Below are positions 46,004-54,946 of a stretch of 64,000 nucleotides of DNA, in pieces. Made by a program: the position numbers and the translations under genes. The notes beneath the pieces were generated by a model. It did not search any database. It had not been told where the DNA came from and was given only the letters and a program-made list of their open reading frames with translations. The stretch is from Thiosocius sp942490985. Lineage in GTDB: Bacteria; Pseudomonadota; Gammaproteobacteria; Chromatiales; Chromatiaceae. The stretch is from positions 874,437 through 938,436 of the forward strand of contig CALNYW010000003.1 of NCBI GenBank assembly GCA_942490985.1, in the 5' to 3' direction. Each line of letters opens with the position of its first letter. Position 1 is the first letter of the stretch.

Positions 46004-47550
46004 TCAATTCACCGTGTTCTTGTACTTGCGGTACTCCTGCCAGAGCTTCTCCTGAAGTTCCGGATCCTTTTCGTTCTGCGCGGCCTCACGCAGCTGACGG
46101 GCGACGATGTCGTCGTCGCTGCCATCGCCGACGTCCGGCGGCGTCGCAGCACCTTCGGCGCCCTCTCCGGGCGGCCCCGAGGTCGAACTCGAGTTGCGGG
46201 ACGACGGCCCCGAGGTCTGGGAGGGCACGCCCTGCTGGGCACCGCCGCCCATCCCGCCGGCGTCGGAGGGGAAGTCACCCATACCGCCCATCGGATCGCC
46301 CATTCCGGACCCGCTGCCGGTGCCGCCCATGTCGCGCTGCTCCGAACCCGCCTGCGCGACCCGGACCTGTTCGTTGCCCATGGCGCCGTCGAAGCCTTCC
46401 AGGGAGTCGCCCAGCGCGCGATCGAGTGCCGCCACGCGCTCGGCATCCGTCTGGCCGACGCCGGCGCCGGGACCCTGGCCGGGCGCGCCGGCCGGCGCCA
46501 CCCATGCCGCGCGGCCTGCGCGCCACCGGCGGTTCCGGCGAGCAGGTCGGCACCACCGCCGCCCTGCTGTTCCATGCCGCCCGCGCCGTCGCCGGGCGCG
46601 TCTGACCCGCGCCCCCCGCCTGGTCGCCTGGTCCCCGCCTGCTCACCCTGGCCGCCCTGGCCGGCGCCCGGGTTGGGAATCCTGTCCGCCCGGCATGCCG
46701 GCCTGGCCCTGGCCCATTGCCGCGCCGGCGGCCCGGGCGACGGCTTCGCCGTACGCGTCCGAAGCGCCCGCGGCGCCGCCGCTCTGCGGCTGTCTGGCCG
46801 CCCCGGCCTGCTGCCCGCCGGTCCCGCCGGCCTGTCCGCTCTGCTGACCCGCCTGACCCGCCTGCTGGCTACCGGCCCCGGCCACCTGCTGGTTGCCCTG
46901 CTGGCCTCCGGCCTGGCCGCCCTGCTGGCCGCCCTGCTGGCCGCCCTGCTGGCCGCCCTGCTGACCCGTCGATGCCTGCTGCGAGCCCTGCGCGCCCTGG
47001 GCGCCGCCCTGGCCCTGCTGGCCGCCCTGGCCGCCGGACTGCCCGCCGCTGCCCTGGCCGCCGGAGGACTGGCCCTGACCCGACTGACCGGCGGCGCCGG
47101 CCTGCTGCTGCGACTGGCCTGACCCTGCCCGCTGCCGGAGGCCTGCTCCTGGCCCTGGGCCTGCTGCTGGCCGTGTGCCTGCTGCTGACCCTGTGCCTGC
47201 TGGCCGTGCCCGCGCTGGGACGGGCTTTGGCTGGACTGGGACCGACTGCTTTGGGACTGGCTCTGCTGCGACTGACTCTGCTGCGACTGACTCTGGCTCG
47301 ACTCAGGCTGGCTCGACTCAGGCTGGCTCTGGCTCTGGCTCTGCGAGTCGCTCTGGCTCTGGGACTGACTCTGAGACTGACTCTGGGACTGGCTCGACGA
47401 GGACGAAGGCGACGACGGCGTAGGCATCTGCGGCGTCTGCTGCTGTTGCTGTTGCTGCGGCGACGTGCAGCCTGCCACCCCCGTGCCCAGTGCCACGCAG
47501 GCGGCCAAGGCCGGGACCCAAGATCGTTTGCTGACCCGATTCCTGTTCAT
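46004..47550 (-). CDS. Ser/Gln-rich and Gly/Gln-rich low-complexity lipoprotein (frameshifted)
   Basis: About 510 residues from the ATG at 47550. The signal ends in GVAGC (Cys 28), then seven Q, followed by about 70 residues of repeated SQ dipeptides and PESSQ. A Gly/Gln-rich section of GGQQ-type repeats follows (46,860-47,160, visible as runs of ccctgctggccg on the plus strand). The C-terminal part, in a third frame from about 46,500, has RVAALDRALGDSLEGFDGAM, further Gly/Met-rich repeats, and a helical end QLREAAQNEKDPELQEKLWQEYRKYKNTVN. Low complexity makes true indels and errors hard to tell apart. It is first in the nine-gene cluster. Confidence 0.7.
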
Positions 47551-47689
47551 CATCGCTTACACCGTCTGGATGCCGTCCCCCACCGGGTGCCGGACGCGCG
47601 CTCGGAAGCGCTAACTGCTCGGAACCCCTCAGTTTTGGAGTCGGCCGACGGGGACTGGTTCCCCAATATACGCCTTTGGCCCCAAGCCG

Positions 47690-47960
47690 TCAGGGCGTAT
47701 CCGGCCTGGCGCGGGCCGCCATGACGCCCGCCGTCACCGCGGTCATTCGATGATAAATCGTGAACAGGGCGGGGAGGACCAGCAGCGACAGCACCAGCAA
47801 CCCGGCGATGCCGCCGATCATCGGCGCCGCGATCCGCCGGGTCACCTCGGCCCCGGTGCCGCCGCCCAGCATGATCGGGGCCAGCCCCAGGAGTGTCGCC
47901 AGCACCGTCATGAGCACCGGGCGGAGCCGCCGGAGCGCGCCCTCCGCGATCGCGTCGCCA
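47690..47960 (-). CDS. C-terminal fragment of a heavy-metal RND efflux pump (CusA type)
   Basis: The last 90 or so residues of an HME-RND pump: AIAEGALRRLRPVLMTVLATLLGLAPIMLGGGTGAEVTRRIAAPMIGGI and a final helix LVLSLLVLPALFTIYHRM. It ends at the stop at 47690. Its 5' side (to the right) is cut at about 47,960, where another gene's coding sequence of different base composition begins. No other efflux genes are visible. Confidence 0.85.
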
Positions 47961-47970
47961 AGTACCTGGT
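47945..47970. other. Probable chimeric junction 1
   Basis: To the left, the minus-strand CusA fragment loses its 5' part here. To the right, a plus-strand aminotransferase starts in mid-protein. Both are missing the side that faces the junction. Base composition changes from very G+C-rich to intermediate at the same place, and frame quality changes from indel-rich to clean. Confidence 0.75.
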
Positions 47971-48118
47971 CAAGGAACACAAGGTGGCTGTGGTGCCGGG
48001 CAGTATTTTCGGCCAAGCCGGCGAAGGCTACGTGCGTCTCTCATTTGCCGCGAGTATGGAACAACTGAAAGAAGGAATCGCCCGTATCGGGCGTGGTGTG
48101 GCAGCCTTGCGGGCCTGA
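47957..48118 (+). CDS. C-terminal fragment of a class I aminotransferase
   Basis: The last 53 or so residues: YLVKEHKVAVVPGSIFGQ, then EGYVRLSFAASMEQLKEGIARI, the usual C-terminal end of PLP-dependent class I/II aminotransferases (aspartate-type). The rest of the protein is missing to the left at the junction. It is followed 34 bases later by the M24 hydrolase, so it is probably the truncated first gene of that operon. Confidence 0.85.
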   Translation, partial: AKYLVKEHKVAVVPGSIFGQAGEGYVRLSFAASMEQLKEGIARIGRGVAALRA

Positions 48119-48152
48119 AACGTTTAAAAACCATTTCCAGGAGGTGTGAACG

Positions 48153-49328
48153 ATGCCCCTGTTTTTGACGGACGAATATCTTGAACGCCTTGACAAGACC
48201 AAACAGCGGATGGCCGATGCCGGGATCGATGTGCTGGTATCATCGGATCCTGCTAACATGAACTACTTGACCGGCTATGACGGCTGGTCCTTTTATGTGC
48301 CCCAGTGTGTCGTGGTCAGCCTGGATGCCGATACCCCGATGTGGATCGGCCGGAGGATGGACGTGGCCGGTGCGCGGCACACCACCTTTTTGCCCGAATC
48401 TCACATTATCGGATACCCTGAGAACTACATTCAGACTATAGAGCGGCATCCCATGAATTTTGTAGGGGATATGATTGCCGAGCGCGGCTGGGCGGCAAAA
48501 ACCGTTGGCGTGGAAATGGATGCCTATTACTTCACCGCCCGCGCATACGCCGAGTTGCAGAAAAGCCTGCCCGATGCGCGCTTTGCCAATGCCGACCTGC
48601 TGGTCAACTGGGTCCGCCTGATCAAATCGGATGCCGAGATCGCCATGATGCGTGAAGCTGGCCAAATCGCCAACCGTGTGATGACTACGGCCATCGAAAA
48701 GCTCAAGCCGGGCGTACGCGAGTGTGATGCCGTGGCTGCTGTATACCAGGCCCAGATGTCGGGTACTCCGGAGTTCGGCGGGGACTACCCGGCAATCGTG
48801 CCAATGATGCCCACCGGTGAGAAGACATCGGCGCCCCATTTGACCTGGACCGATTCGCCCTATGAGAATGAGCAGATGGTTAATCTGGAGCTGGCCGCCT
48901 GTCGTCACCGATACCACTGCCCCATTGCCCGAACGGCATATCTGGGTAAGAACCCGCCGGCCAAGCTGGTGGAACTGGCCGACCACACCGTGGAAGGCCT
49001 CAATCTCACTCTGGCGGCTATCAAACCAGGCATGCGTGCCGAAGCGGTGGAGCTGGTCTGGCGCAAGCACATCGCCAAGGTCGGGTTGGAGAAGGAGTCA
49101 CGCATCGGCTACGCCATGGGCCTCAATTACCCGCCGGACTGGGGCGAACATACCGCCAGCTTGCGCCCCGGCGATCAGACCATTCTCGAACCCAACATGA
49201 CCTTTCACATGATTCTGGGTATGTGGATGGACGATTACGGCTTTGAGTGCAGCGAATCGTTCCGCGTCAGCGAAGACGGCTGCGAGACGTTCTCCGACGT
49301 GCCCCGCAAACTGTTCGTCAAGGGATAG
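48153..49328 (+). CDS. M24-fold hydrolase resembling ectoine hydrolase (DoeA/EutD)
   Basis: A 391-residue protein of the Xaa-Pro/creatinase fold. The N-terminal domain (VLVSSDPANMNYLTGYDGWSFY) and the pita-bread C-terminal domain are complete. In the C-terminal domain the metal Asp-Asp pair seen in aminopeptidases is replaced (MVNLELAACRHRYHCPIARTAYLG), as in metal-independent creatinase and ectoine hydrolase. The tail FRVSEDGCETFSDVPRKLFVKG and LEPNMTFHMILGMWMDD closely follow the ectoine hydrolase pattern as I remember it. GAGG before the ATG. Inferred reaction: opening of a cyclic amidine such as ectoine, but this is not proven. Confidence 0.75.
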   Translation: MPLFLTDEYLERLDKTKQRMADAGIDVLVSSDPANMNYLTGYDGWSFYVPQCVVVSLDADTPMWIGRRMDVAGARHTTFLPESHIIGYPENYIQTIERHPMNFVGDMIAERGWAAKTVGVEMDAYYFTARAYAELQKSLPDARFANADLLVNWVRLIKSDAEIAMMREAGQIANRVMTTAIEKLKPGVRECDAVAAVYQAQMSGTPEFGGDYPAIVPMMPTGEKTSAPHLTWTDSPYENEQMVNLELAACRHRYHCPIARTAYLGKNPPAKLVELADHTVEGLNLTLAAIKPGMRAEAVELVWRKHIAKVGLEKESRIGYAMGLNYPPDWGEHTASLRPGDQTILEPNMTFHMILGMWMDDYGFECSESFRVSEDGCETFSDVPRKLFVKG

Positions 49329-49336
49329 GCAATCAC

Positions 49337-50068
49337 ATGATCTATCACGCCCGAAAAGGACAAGTCAGCAGCGGGGAGGCCATCGGCATCCTTCTTCTGG
49401 ACACCTCTGTGCCCTTCATCCCCGGGGATGTGGCCAATGCCACCACTTATGACTTTCCCGTCCGTTTCCGTAAAGTCGAGGGGTTCACGGTGGCGCGGGC
49501 CATCGGAAAGGACCCCACGATTTACGGCGCGCTGAAAACCGCAGCCGGGGAGTTGGTGGACCAGGGGGTGCGGGCCGTGACCGGCGACTGCGGGTTCATG
49601 GCTCTTCACCAGAAGCGCCTGGCCCGTGATCTTGAAGTCCCGGTGTTTTTGTCCAGCCTGCTGCAGATTCCGTTCATGCTTTCCCTCTTGGGTGAGGGGA
49701 GCAAGGTTGGCGTTCTCACGGCCGACGGCCGCAGCCTGGACGAAACCCTGCTGGCCGCCGTAGGGGTGACCGATGCTGATCGACTCGTTGTTGAAGGGCT
49801 GGAAGCGCAGTCACACTTCCACCGGTTTGCGATCCAGGAAACGGGCACGCTGGACACTGAAAAAGTGGCCGCCGAAGTGGTGGAGGCCGGGCGGCATCTC
49901 ATGGCACGGGACGAAACGATCAAGGCCCTGCTGCTGGAGTGCAGCCTGCTGCCGCCCTATGCCGCAGCGCTGCAGACAGCCGTTCAGGTGCCGGTGTTCG
50001 ATTATATCACCATGATCAACTTCGTTTTTTCGGCAGTGGTCAAACAACCCTACGAGGGCTTCATATAA
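49337..50068 (+). CDS. Aspartate/glutamate racemase-family enzyme
   Basis: A 243-residue protein starting at the ATG at 49337, eight bases after the hydrolase stop. The two active-site Cys of the fold are present in VTGDCGFMALHQ and LLLECSLLPPYA. Members include aspartate racemase, maleate isomerase and arylmalonate decarboxylase, so the substrate stays open. Its place between the M24 hydrolase and the M20 hydrolase suggests that it inverts an amino-acid-like intermediate. I considered EutA, but the N-terminus does not look like it. Confidence 0.8.
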   Translation: MIYHARKGQVSSGEAIGILLLDTSVPFIPGDVANATTYDFPVRFRKVEGFTVARAIGKDPTIYGALKTAAGELVDQGVRAVTGDCGFMALHQKRLARDLEVPVFLSSLLQIPFMLSLLGEGSKVGVLTADGRSLDETLLAAVGVTDADRLVVEGLEAQSHFHRFAIQETGTLDTEKVAAEVVEAGRHLMARDETIKALLLECSLLPPYAAALQTAVQVPVFDYITMINFVFSAVVKQPYEGFI

Positions 50069-50106
50069 AGCAGCCATACGATTCGTTATCAAGAGGCCAA
50101 CGAGAC

Positions 50107-51345
50107 ATGGACACTCAGATATCTGAACAGATCGAAACGTACCGCGATGAACTGGTCGCTCTTCGGCGGGATTTCCACCAGCATCCCGAGCTTGGATTTG
50201 AAGAGTATCGCACCGCAAAAGTGATTGAATCCTACCTTCAGGACCTGGGCCTGATCACCCAACGCATGGCCAAAACCGGGGTCGTTGCACTCCTGGAAGG
50301 ATCCCGTCCCGGTCCCGTGCTGATGCTGAGGGCGGATATGGACGCCTTGCCGCTCAGCGAAGAGAATGAATTTGAATACAAGTCCCAAAACCCGGGCGTT
50401 ATGCATGCCTGTGGCCACGACGCACACATGGCCATTCTGTTGGTGGCGGCCAAGGTCCTGACGCAGAATAAACACGCCGTTGCGGGAACGATCAAATTCG
50501 TTTTCCAGCCCGATGAAGAGATTGCCGGTGCCCGGGCCATGGTTGGAGAAGGCGTCCTCGACCACCCCACGGTCGATGCGGTGATGGGCCTACATGTCTG
50601 GACACCGGTGGAATCCGGAAAAATCGGCATCACAGCGGGGCCGGTGATGGGCGGACTGGATGTGTTCAAAATGACCATTTTTGGCAAAGGGGGTCATACC
50701 GGCGTCCCGGAAGATGCCATTGATCCCGTGATTGCCGCGGCCAACCTGATTCAGACCGTGCAGATGATCCAGACCCGGGAAATCAGCAACCTTAGATCTA
50801 CCATCATCATGTTCGGTAAAATTACCGCTGGAACCAAGAGCAACATTATCCCGGACAAGGTCGACCTGGAAGGCTCTATCCGCTTTCTATACAAGGGCGG
50901 TCCCGACAGCATCGAGCAGCCGACCGAAAGGTTCGTACGGATAAGTGAGCAGGTCTGCCGCACGCACCGTTGCACCTGCGAGATCGACATCACCCACGAG
51001 AATATCCCGTTGATCAACGATCCGCATATGACCGCGCTGGCCCGGAGGACTGCAGCAGAGGTATTCGGCGGGAAAGATGCCGTCATCGACAACGTCACCA
51101 GCGCCAGCGAGGATTTCTCGGAGTTCAGCGAGCGCGTCCCCGGGGTGTTCATGTTTCTCGGTGCCGGCAACGTGCGGAAGGGCACGACCGTCTCCCATCA
51201 TAACCCACGGTTTAACATCGATGAAGACGTCCTATCGAACGGGGTGGCCATGCTTGTGCACGGTGCCCTGAATTATTTCAACACAACCGGAATTGGAAAA
51301 GGAGGTGAACACGGGACACGACACACACCTGACATGCAATCTTAA
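50107..51345 (+). CDS. M20 family amidohydrolase
   Basis: A 412-residue zinc hydrolase. Motifs: LRRDFHQHPELGFEEYRTAK, RADMDALPLSEENEFEY, MHACGHDAHMA (metal His-Asp), VFQPDEEIAGARAMVGEG (catalytic Glu pair), and a dimerisation domain (GGLDVFKMTIFGKGGHTGVP). It hydrolyses N-acyl amino acids or similar amides. In an ectoine-like pathway it would remove an N-acetyl group from an opened product; that is inference. ATG at 50107, 38 bases after the racemase-family gene. A weak 16-base hairpin (51,355-51,370) lies between it and dctP. Confidence 0.9.
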   Translation: MDTQISEQIETYRDELVALRRDFHQHPELGFEEYRTAKVIESYLQDLGLITQRMAKTGVVALLEGSRPGPVLMLRADMDALPLSEENEFEYKSQNPGVMHACGHDAHMAILLVAAKVLTQNKHAVAGTIKFVFQPDEEIAGARAMVGEGVLDHPTVDAVMGLHVWTPVESGKIGITAGPVMGGLDVFKMTIFGKGGHTGVPEDAIDPVIAAANLIQTVQMIQTREISNLRSTIIMFGKITAGTKSNIIPDKVDLEGSIRFLYKGGPDSIEQPTERFVRISEQVCRTHRCTCEIDITHENIPLINDPHMTALARRTAAEVFGGKDAVIDNVTSASEDFSEFSERVPGVFMFLGAGNVRKGTTVSHHNPRFNIDEDVLSNGVAMLVHGALNYFNTTGIGKGGEHGTRHTPDMQS

Positions 51346-51392
51346 TAGCCTCAGGCTCGTTCCAACGAGCTGCAGATGAAAGGAGTTGGACC

Positions 51393-52442
51393 ATGAAGAG
51401 AAGCATTGTGCTGTTAACTGCCGTTTTTGTTCTCACCCTCTTTGGCACCGCCATGGCTGCCAGTTACACTGGACCGGCCATCAAAGCCAAACTGGCTTCG
51501 GAAGAGATTGAAGGTGACTTCATGACTGTCTGGGCCAGGAATTTTTCCGACCACATGAAAAAATGGTCCGGTGGAAAAATCGACATCGAGGTATACCCGT
51601 ACGGCACGCTGGGAAATACCGGCGACATCAATGAACTGGCCCAGATGGGCGTCGTTCAGTTCGTTTTTTCCGACCACGCCTGGATTAGCTCCTTTGTTCC
51701 CCAGGCTCAGGCCCTGGCGCTGAACTATATTTTTCCTACCGAAAAGGTGCCTGAAGTGCTGGATCATATGGCTAAAAATGGCGAATTCATGCCGTTGCTG
51801 GAAAAGGCATTTCGCCAGAACGATCTCGTCCCTTTGTCGATCATGTTCGAAGGCTGGCAGTGGATGACATCCAAAAAACCGATCAAGTCACTGGATGACA
51901 TCCAGGGTCTGAAGCTGCGGCTGATGTCTTCCAAGCTTCTGGTAGAAGGTTACCAGGCATATGGTGCTGCGCCGACCCCCATGAGTTATGGGGAGGTATA
52001 CAGCGGCCTGCAGATGGGTCTGATCGACGCCCAGGTAAACCCGCTCTTCGCGATTTATAGTATGAAATTCTATGAGGTGCAGGACTATGTCACCCAGCTG
52101 AAAAGCGAGCCGTTCATCGGCATCCCCACCGTCAACCAGGCCTTTTTCGACGGCCTGACCAAAGAGGCCCAGGCCGAGATGCGCAGATTCTGGATCGATG
52201 CCATCGTCCCCGCCGGCAATTGGATCACCGAGCGCAACATGTCGGACATGGAAAAGATGAAAAAGGCCAAACCCGCTTTGACATTTTATACTCTCGATGA
52301 CGCAACGATAGCCAAGTTCAAGGCACAGGCTGAGACCGTCTACCCGAAATACCCCGAGATCGGGGGTGACGGCGCCCAGAAGGTTCTCGATGCGTTGTTG
52401 AAAGATATCGAAAATGCAAAAAAAGCATTGGGCGTCAAATAA
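51393..52442 (+). CDS. dctP: TRAP transporter substrate-binding protein DctP
   Basis: A 349-residue periplasmic binding protein. AAAGGAG site, then the signal peptide KRSIVLLTAVFVLTLFGTAMAA. The TRAP core includes SYTGPAIKAKLASEEIEGDF, GNTGDINELAQMGVVQFVF, IMFEGWQWMTSKKPIKSLDD and KLRLMSSKLLVEGYQAYGA with the ligand-binding Arg. The rest is the QVNPLFAIYSMKFYEVQDYV helix found in acid-osmolyte TRAP proteins. It delivers the substrate to DctQM. Confidence 0.95.
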   Translation: MKRSIVLLTAVFVLTLFGTAMAASYTGPAIKAKLASEEIEGDFMTVWARNFSDHMKKWSGGKIDIEVYPYGTLGNTGDINELAQMGVVQFVFSDHAWISSFVPQAQALALNYIFPTEKVPEVLDHMAKNGEFMPLLEKAFRQNDLVPLSIMFEGWQWMTSKKPIKSLDDIQGLKLRLMSSKLLVEGYQAYGAAPTPMSYGEVYSGLQMGLIDAQVNPLFAIYSMKFYEVQDYVTQLKSEPFIGIPTVNQAFFDGLTKEAQAEMRRFWIDAIVPAGNWITERNMSDMEKMKKAKPALTFYTLDDATIAKFKAQAETVYPKYPEIGGDGAQKVLDALLKDIENAKKALGVK

Positions 52443-52470
52443 ACACCAGCGTTGGGGTAAACACTCCTAA

Positions 52471-52502
52471 GGTACTGCGGCTGGCTTAATTGCCGCAGTA
52501 CC
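52471..52502 (+). promoter_or_regulatory. Perfect 11-bp hairpin between dctP and dctQ
   Basis: Stem GGTACTGCGGC (52471-52481) pairs with GCCGCAGTACC (52492-52502) around a 10-base loop. No run of T follows. In operons where the binding protein is needed in excess, such intergenic hairpins protect the upstream mRNA or reduce read-through, and that is the likely role here. Confidence 0.75.
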
Positions 52503-52534
52503 TGAACAGGACTATCTGCGATGGAGACCGAGAA

Positions 52535-53113
52535 ATGAATGATAAAAGCAGTGGTTCAAAAAAGTCGTCCGTCTTCCAGAAAATCAACCACTACACCGGC
52601 TTGATCGTCAATGGGGTGGAAGTCTCTATCCTTGTATTCTGCGTGGCCGCTCTTGGTATCCTTTTAATTGCCAATGTGTTTGCTCGGACTTTTTTTCAAA
52701 GCATCTATTTTGCCGAGGAAGTGTCTACGTTTCTGGTGTTGCTGACCACCTTTACCGGTGTCAGCTACGGCGTCAGGAAGGCACGACATATCCGCATGGG
52801 GGCGTTTTTAGACGCCATGCCGCCTAAAATGGAGAAGACCTTTATTGTTTTCATCTCACTAGTCAGTGCGATCGTCATGGGGATCATGACGTGGGCCTCC
52901 TACGAGTATCTGGCCAATGCCATGGCTAAGGGGCACATGACATCGGCGCTGCGCGTACCGAAATGGTGGTTTTACGTGATTATTCCTACCGGATTCGGTC
53001 TGGCGGGTATCCAGTATATCCGAACGATCATCAAAAATTTCACCGAAAAGGACCCCTGGCAGTCTCCGGATCAACAAAGCGAGTACGAAGATGAAGAGAT
53101 GGGGGGGGTATAG
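52535..53113 (+). CDS. dctQ: TRAP transporter small permease DctQ
   Basis: A 192-residue protein with four helices (VSILVFCVAALGILLIANVFA, STFLVLLTTFTGVSYG, VFISLVSAIVMGIMTWAS and a final helix at GFGLAGIQYIRT). The conserved RKARHIRMGAFLD lies between the second and third helix. ATG at 52535 follows GGAGACCGAGAA. It ends two bases before the DctM start. Confidence 0.9.
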   Translation: MNDKSSGSKKSSVFQKINHYTGLIVNGVEVSILVFCVAALGILLIANVFARTFFQSIYFAEEVSTFLVLLTTFTGVSYGVRKARHIRMGAFLDAMPPKMEKTFIVFISLVSAIVMGIMTWASYEYLANAMAKGHMTSALRVPKWWFYVIIPTGFGLAGIQYIRTIIKNFTEKDPWQSPDQQSEYEDEEMGGV

Positions 53114-53115
53114 GT

Positions 53116-54405
53116 ATGACACTTTTCGGAATCAGTCTGGCAACGATGTTACTGATCGGGTTCCCCTTTATGGTAACCCTCCTGGGATCGTTAATCCTTT
53201 ATTTAGTAGTCTATATGCCGGATTTTGCGCCCAGAATGATAATTACCATGGTGCAGCAGATCATCACCGGGGTGACGCCGTCGGCGTTGGTCTGTGTACC
53301 GATGTTTATTCTCTCGGCCAGCATCATCACCTCCGGTGAGTCCGCCGGACGGTTAATCCGAATGCTGAAAGTCTTTGTCGGCCATCTACCGGGCGGATTG
53401 CCCATTACCACCAACGCGAGTTGCACCCTTTTCGGCGCCGTTTCCGGTTCGACCCAGGCCACCGTCGCCGCCATCGGCGGCACCATGCGGCCCATGCTGC
53501 TGGAAGCGGGATATAACAGCTCCTTTACCCTGGGTCTGATTATCAATTCCAGTGATATCGCTTTTCTCATACCCCCCAGCATCGGGTTTATCGTTTACGG
53601 GGTGGCCACCAGCACCTCCATCGGGATGCTCTTTCTGGCCGGCATTTTTCCCGGATTGATGATTTTGGTGATGTTCTCCATTTACTGCTACGCCTATTCC
53701 AAAGTAAAAAAGATCCCGACCCTTCCCAAGGCCAGCTGGGCCGAACGAATCTCTGCAGTTAAGGACGGGCTTCCGGTCCTTGGGTTTCCGGTGATCATCG
53801 TAGGTGGTATTTATGCCGGGATTTTCAGCCCGACGGAAGCCGCCGCCGTTGCCGTGTTATATGCGCTGATCCTGGAAACGATAATATACAAGAGCTTGAC
53901 CTTTAAACGCATCGTCGATGCATTTTTACAGACCGGCGTCATTACCGGAGTGGTCTTCATTCTGGTTGGCGCCGGCCAGGCATTTTCATTTTTAATCGGC
54001 TTCTTGCAGATCCCCCAGCAGCTTCTGCCGCCGCTGTTTGGTCCCGATCCGTCGATGCTGTGGGTGATTTCGATCATTGTGGTCGTTTACTTTGTCGCCT
54101 GTATGTTTGTCGATCCCATCGTGGCCATATTCATCCTCAGTCCGGTTTTTCAACCCTACGTGGTGGGTGCGGGTGTGGATCCCATTCTGCTGGGCACCCT
54201 GGTGACGCTGCAGGCGGCCATCGGTTCGGCTACACCGCCCTTCGGCTGCGACATCTTCACAGCGCAGCTGATCTTCAGGCGCCCCTATCTGGAAGTGATC
54301 GGCCACGCCCTGCCGTTTTTGCTGATCCTGATCCTGGCGACGATCATCCTGATCACCTTTCCGCAAATCGCCCTGTTTTTGCCAAATATGGCATTGGGTG
54401 GATAG
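53116..54405 (+). CDS. dctM: TRAP transporter large permease DctM
   Basis: A 429-residue ion-driven permease of about 12 helices. Conserved motifs: LFGAVSGSTQATVAAIGGTM, GIIN-type segment LGLIINSSDIAFLIPPSIGF, SPTEAAAVAVLYALIL, and FVDPIVAIFILSPVF. Starts ATG at 53116, two bases after dctQ. With DctP and DctQ it completes a Na+-coupled osmolyte or carboxylate importer. Confidence 0.95.
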   Translation: MTLFGISLATMLLIGFPFMVTLLGSLILYLVVYMPDFAPRMIITMVQQIITGVTPSALVCVPMFILSASIITSGESAGRLIRMLKVFVGHLPGGLPITTNASCTLFGAVSGSTQATVAAIGGTMRPMLLEAGYNSSFTLGLIINSSDIAFLIPPSIGFIVYGVATSTSIGMLFLAGIFPGLMILVMFSIYCYAYSKVKKIPTLPKASWAERISAVKDGLPVLGFPVIIVGGIYAGIFSPTEAAAVAVLYALILETIIYKSLTFKRIVDAFLQTGVITGVVFILVGAGQAFSFLIGFLQIPQQLLPPLFGPDPSMLWVISIIVVVYFVACMFVDPIVAIFILSPVFQPYVVGAGVDPILLGTLVTLQAAIGSATPPFGCDIFTAQLIFRRPYLEVIGHALPFLLILILATIILITFPQIALFLPNMALGG

Positions 54406-54434
54406 TGTTTGATGGTGAAGAGAAGGAGCTACCT

Positions 54435-54872
54435 GTGGAATATCGAAATGTGCTTGTATTGACCGACTTTTCAAAAGATTCCGATGAGGCGGTTAAAGCG
54501 GCGGTCGATTTTGCAAAAAAGTATAATTCACTTCTGACCGTCCTGAATGTTGTTCGTGACATACCCAATCTGACGTTTGTGCTGTCAGATTCCGAATATC
54601 ATAGGTTGGAGCGGAAGCTCGAAATCCATGCCGGGGAGCAGTTTGATAAAATGGAAACAGCGATTCCTGAACTAGCGGAGATCGGGTATAAACGTAAAAT
54701 TCGAAAAGGAACCCCCTATATCAGTTGCCTGTATGAGATTGAAAACGGCAATTATGATCTGGTGTTCGCCGGTTCACATGGCAAGTCGGATTTAAAAAAG
54801 GTTGTCATGGGGAGTACGGCGGAGAAGGTATTGCGCCGTTCTCCGATATCTGTATTCGTTACCCGGAGATAG
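54435..54872 (+). CDS. Universal stress protein (UspA family), TeaD-like
   Basis: A 145-residue nucleotide-binding protein from GTG at 54435, with AAGGAG seven bases upstream. UspA fold: VLVLTDFSKDSDEAVKAAVDFAKKY and the ATP loop FAGSHGKSDLKKVVMGSTAEKVL followed by SPISVFVT. In the ectoine TRAP transporter TeaABC of Halomonas, a Usp called TeaD is encoded just after the permease and controls transport. The same position here suggests the same job. Confidence 0.88.
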   Translation: MEYRNVLVLTDFSKDSDEAVKAAVDFAKKYNSLLTVLNVVRDIPNLTFVLSDSEYHRLERKLEIHAGEQFDKMETAIPELAEIGYKRKIRKGTPYISCLYEIENGNYDLVFAGSHGKSDLKKVVMGSTAEKVLRRSPISVFVTRR

Positions 54873-54946
54873 TCTCCCGAATCCGTGACGCAAATTAATC
54901 GGGATTTGCTGCAGTGCTTTGAATTGATGTTCTCTAGGGGTGTATT

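Noticed and set aside
47200..47400. Short tandem repeats that could look like a CRISPR array
   Set aside because: The units are 6-12 bases with no spacers and encode the Ser/Gln repeats of a lipoprotein.
49337..50068. EutA identity for the racemase-family gene
   Set aside because: The fold and Cys pair fit the wider family, but I could not see EutA-specific features, so the broader name was kept.
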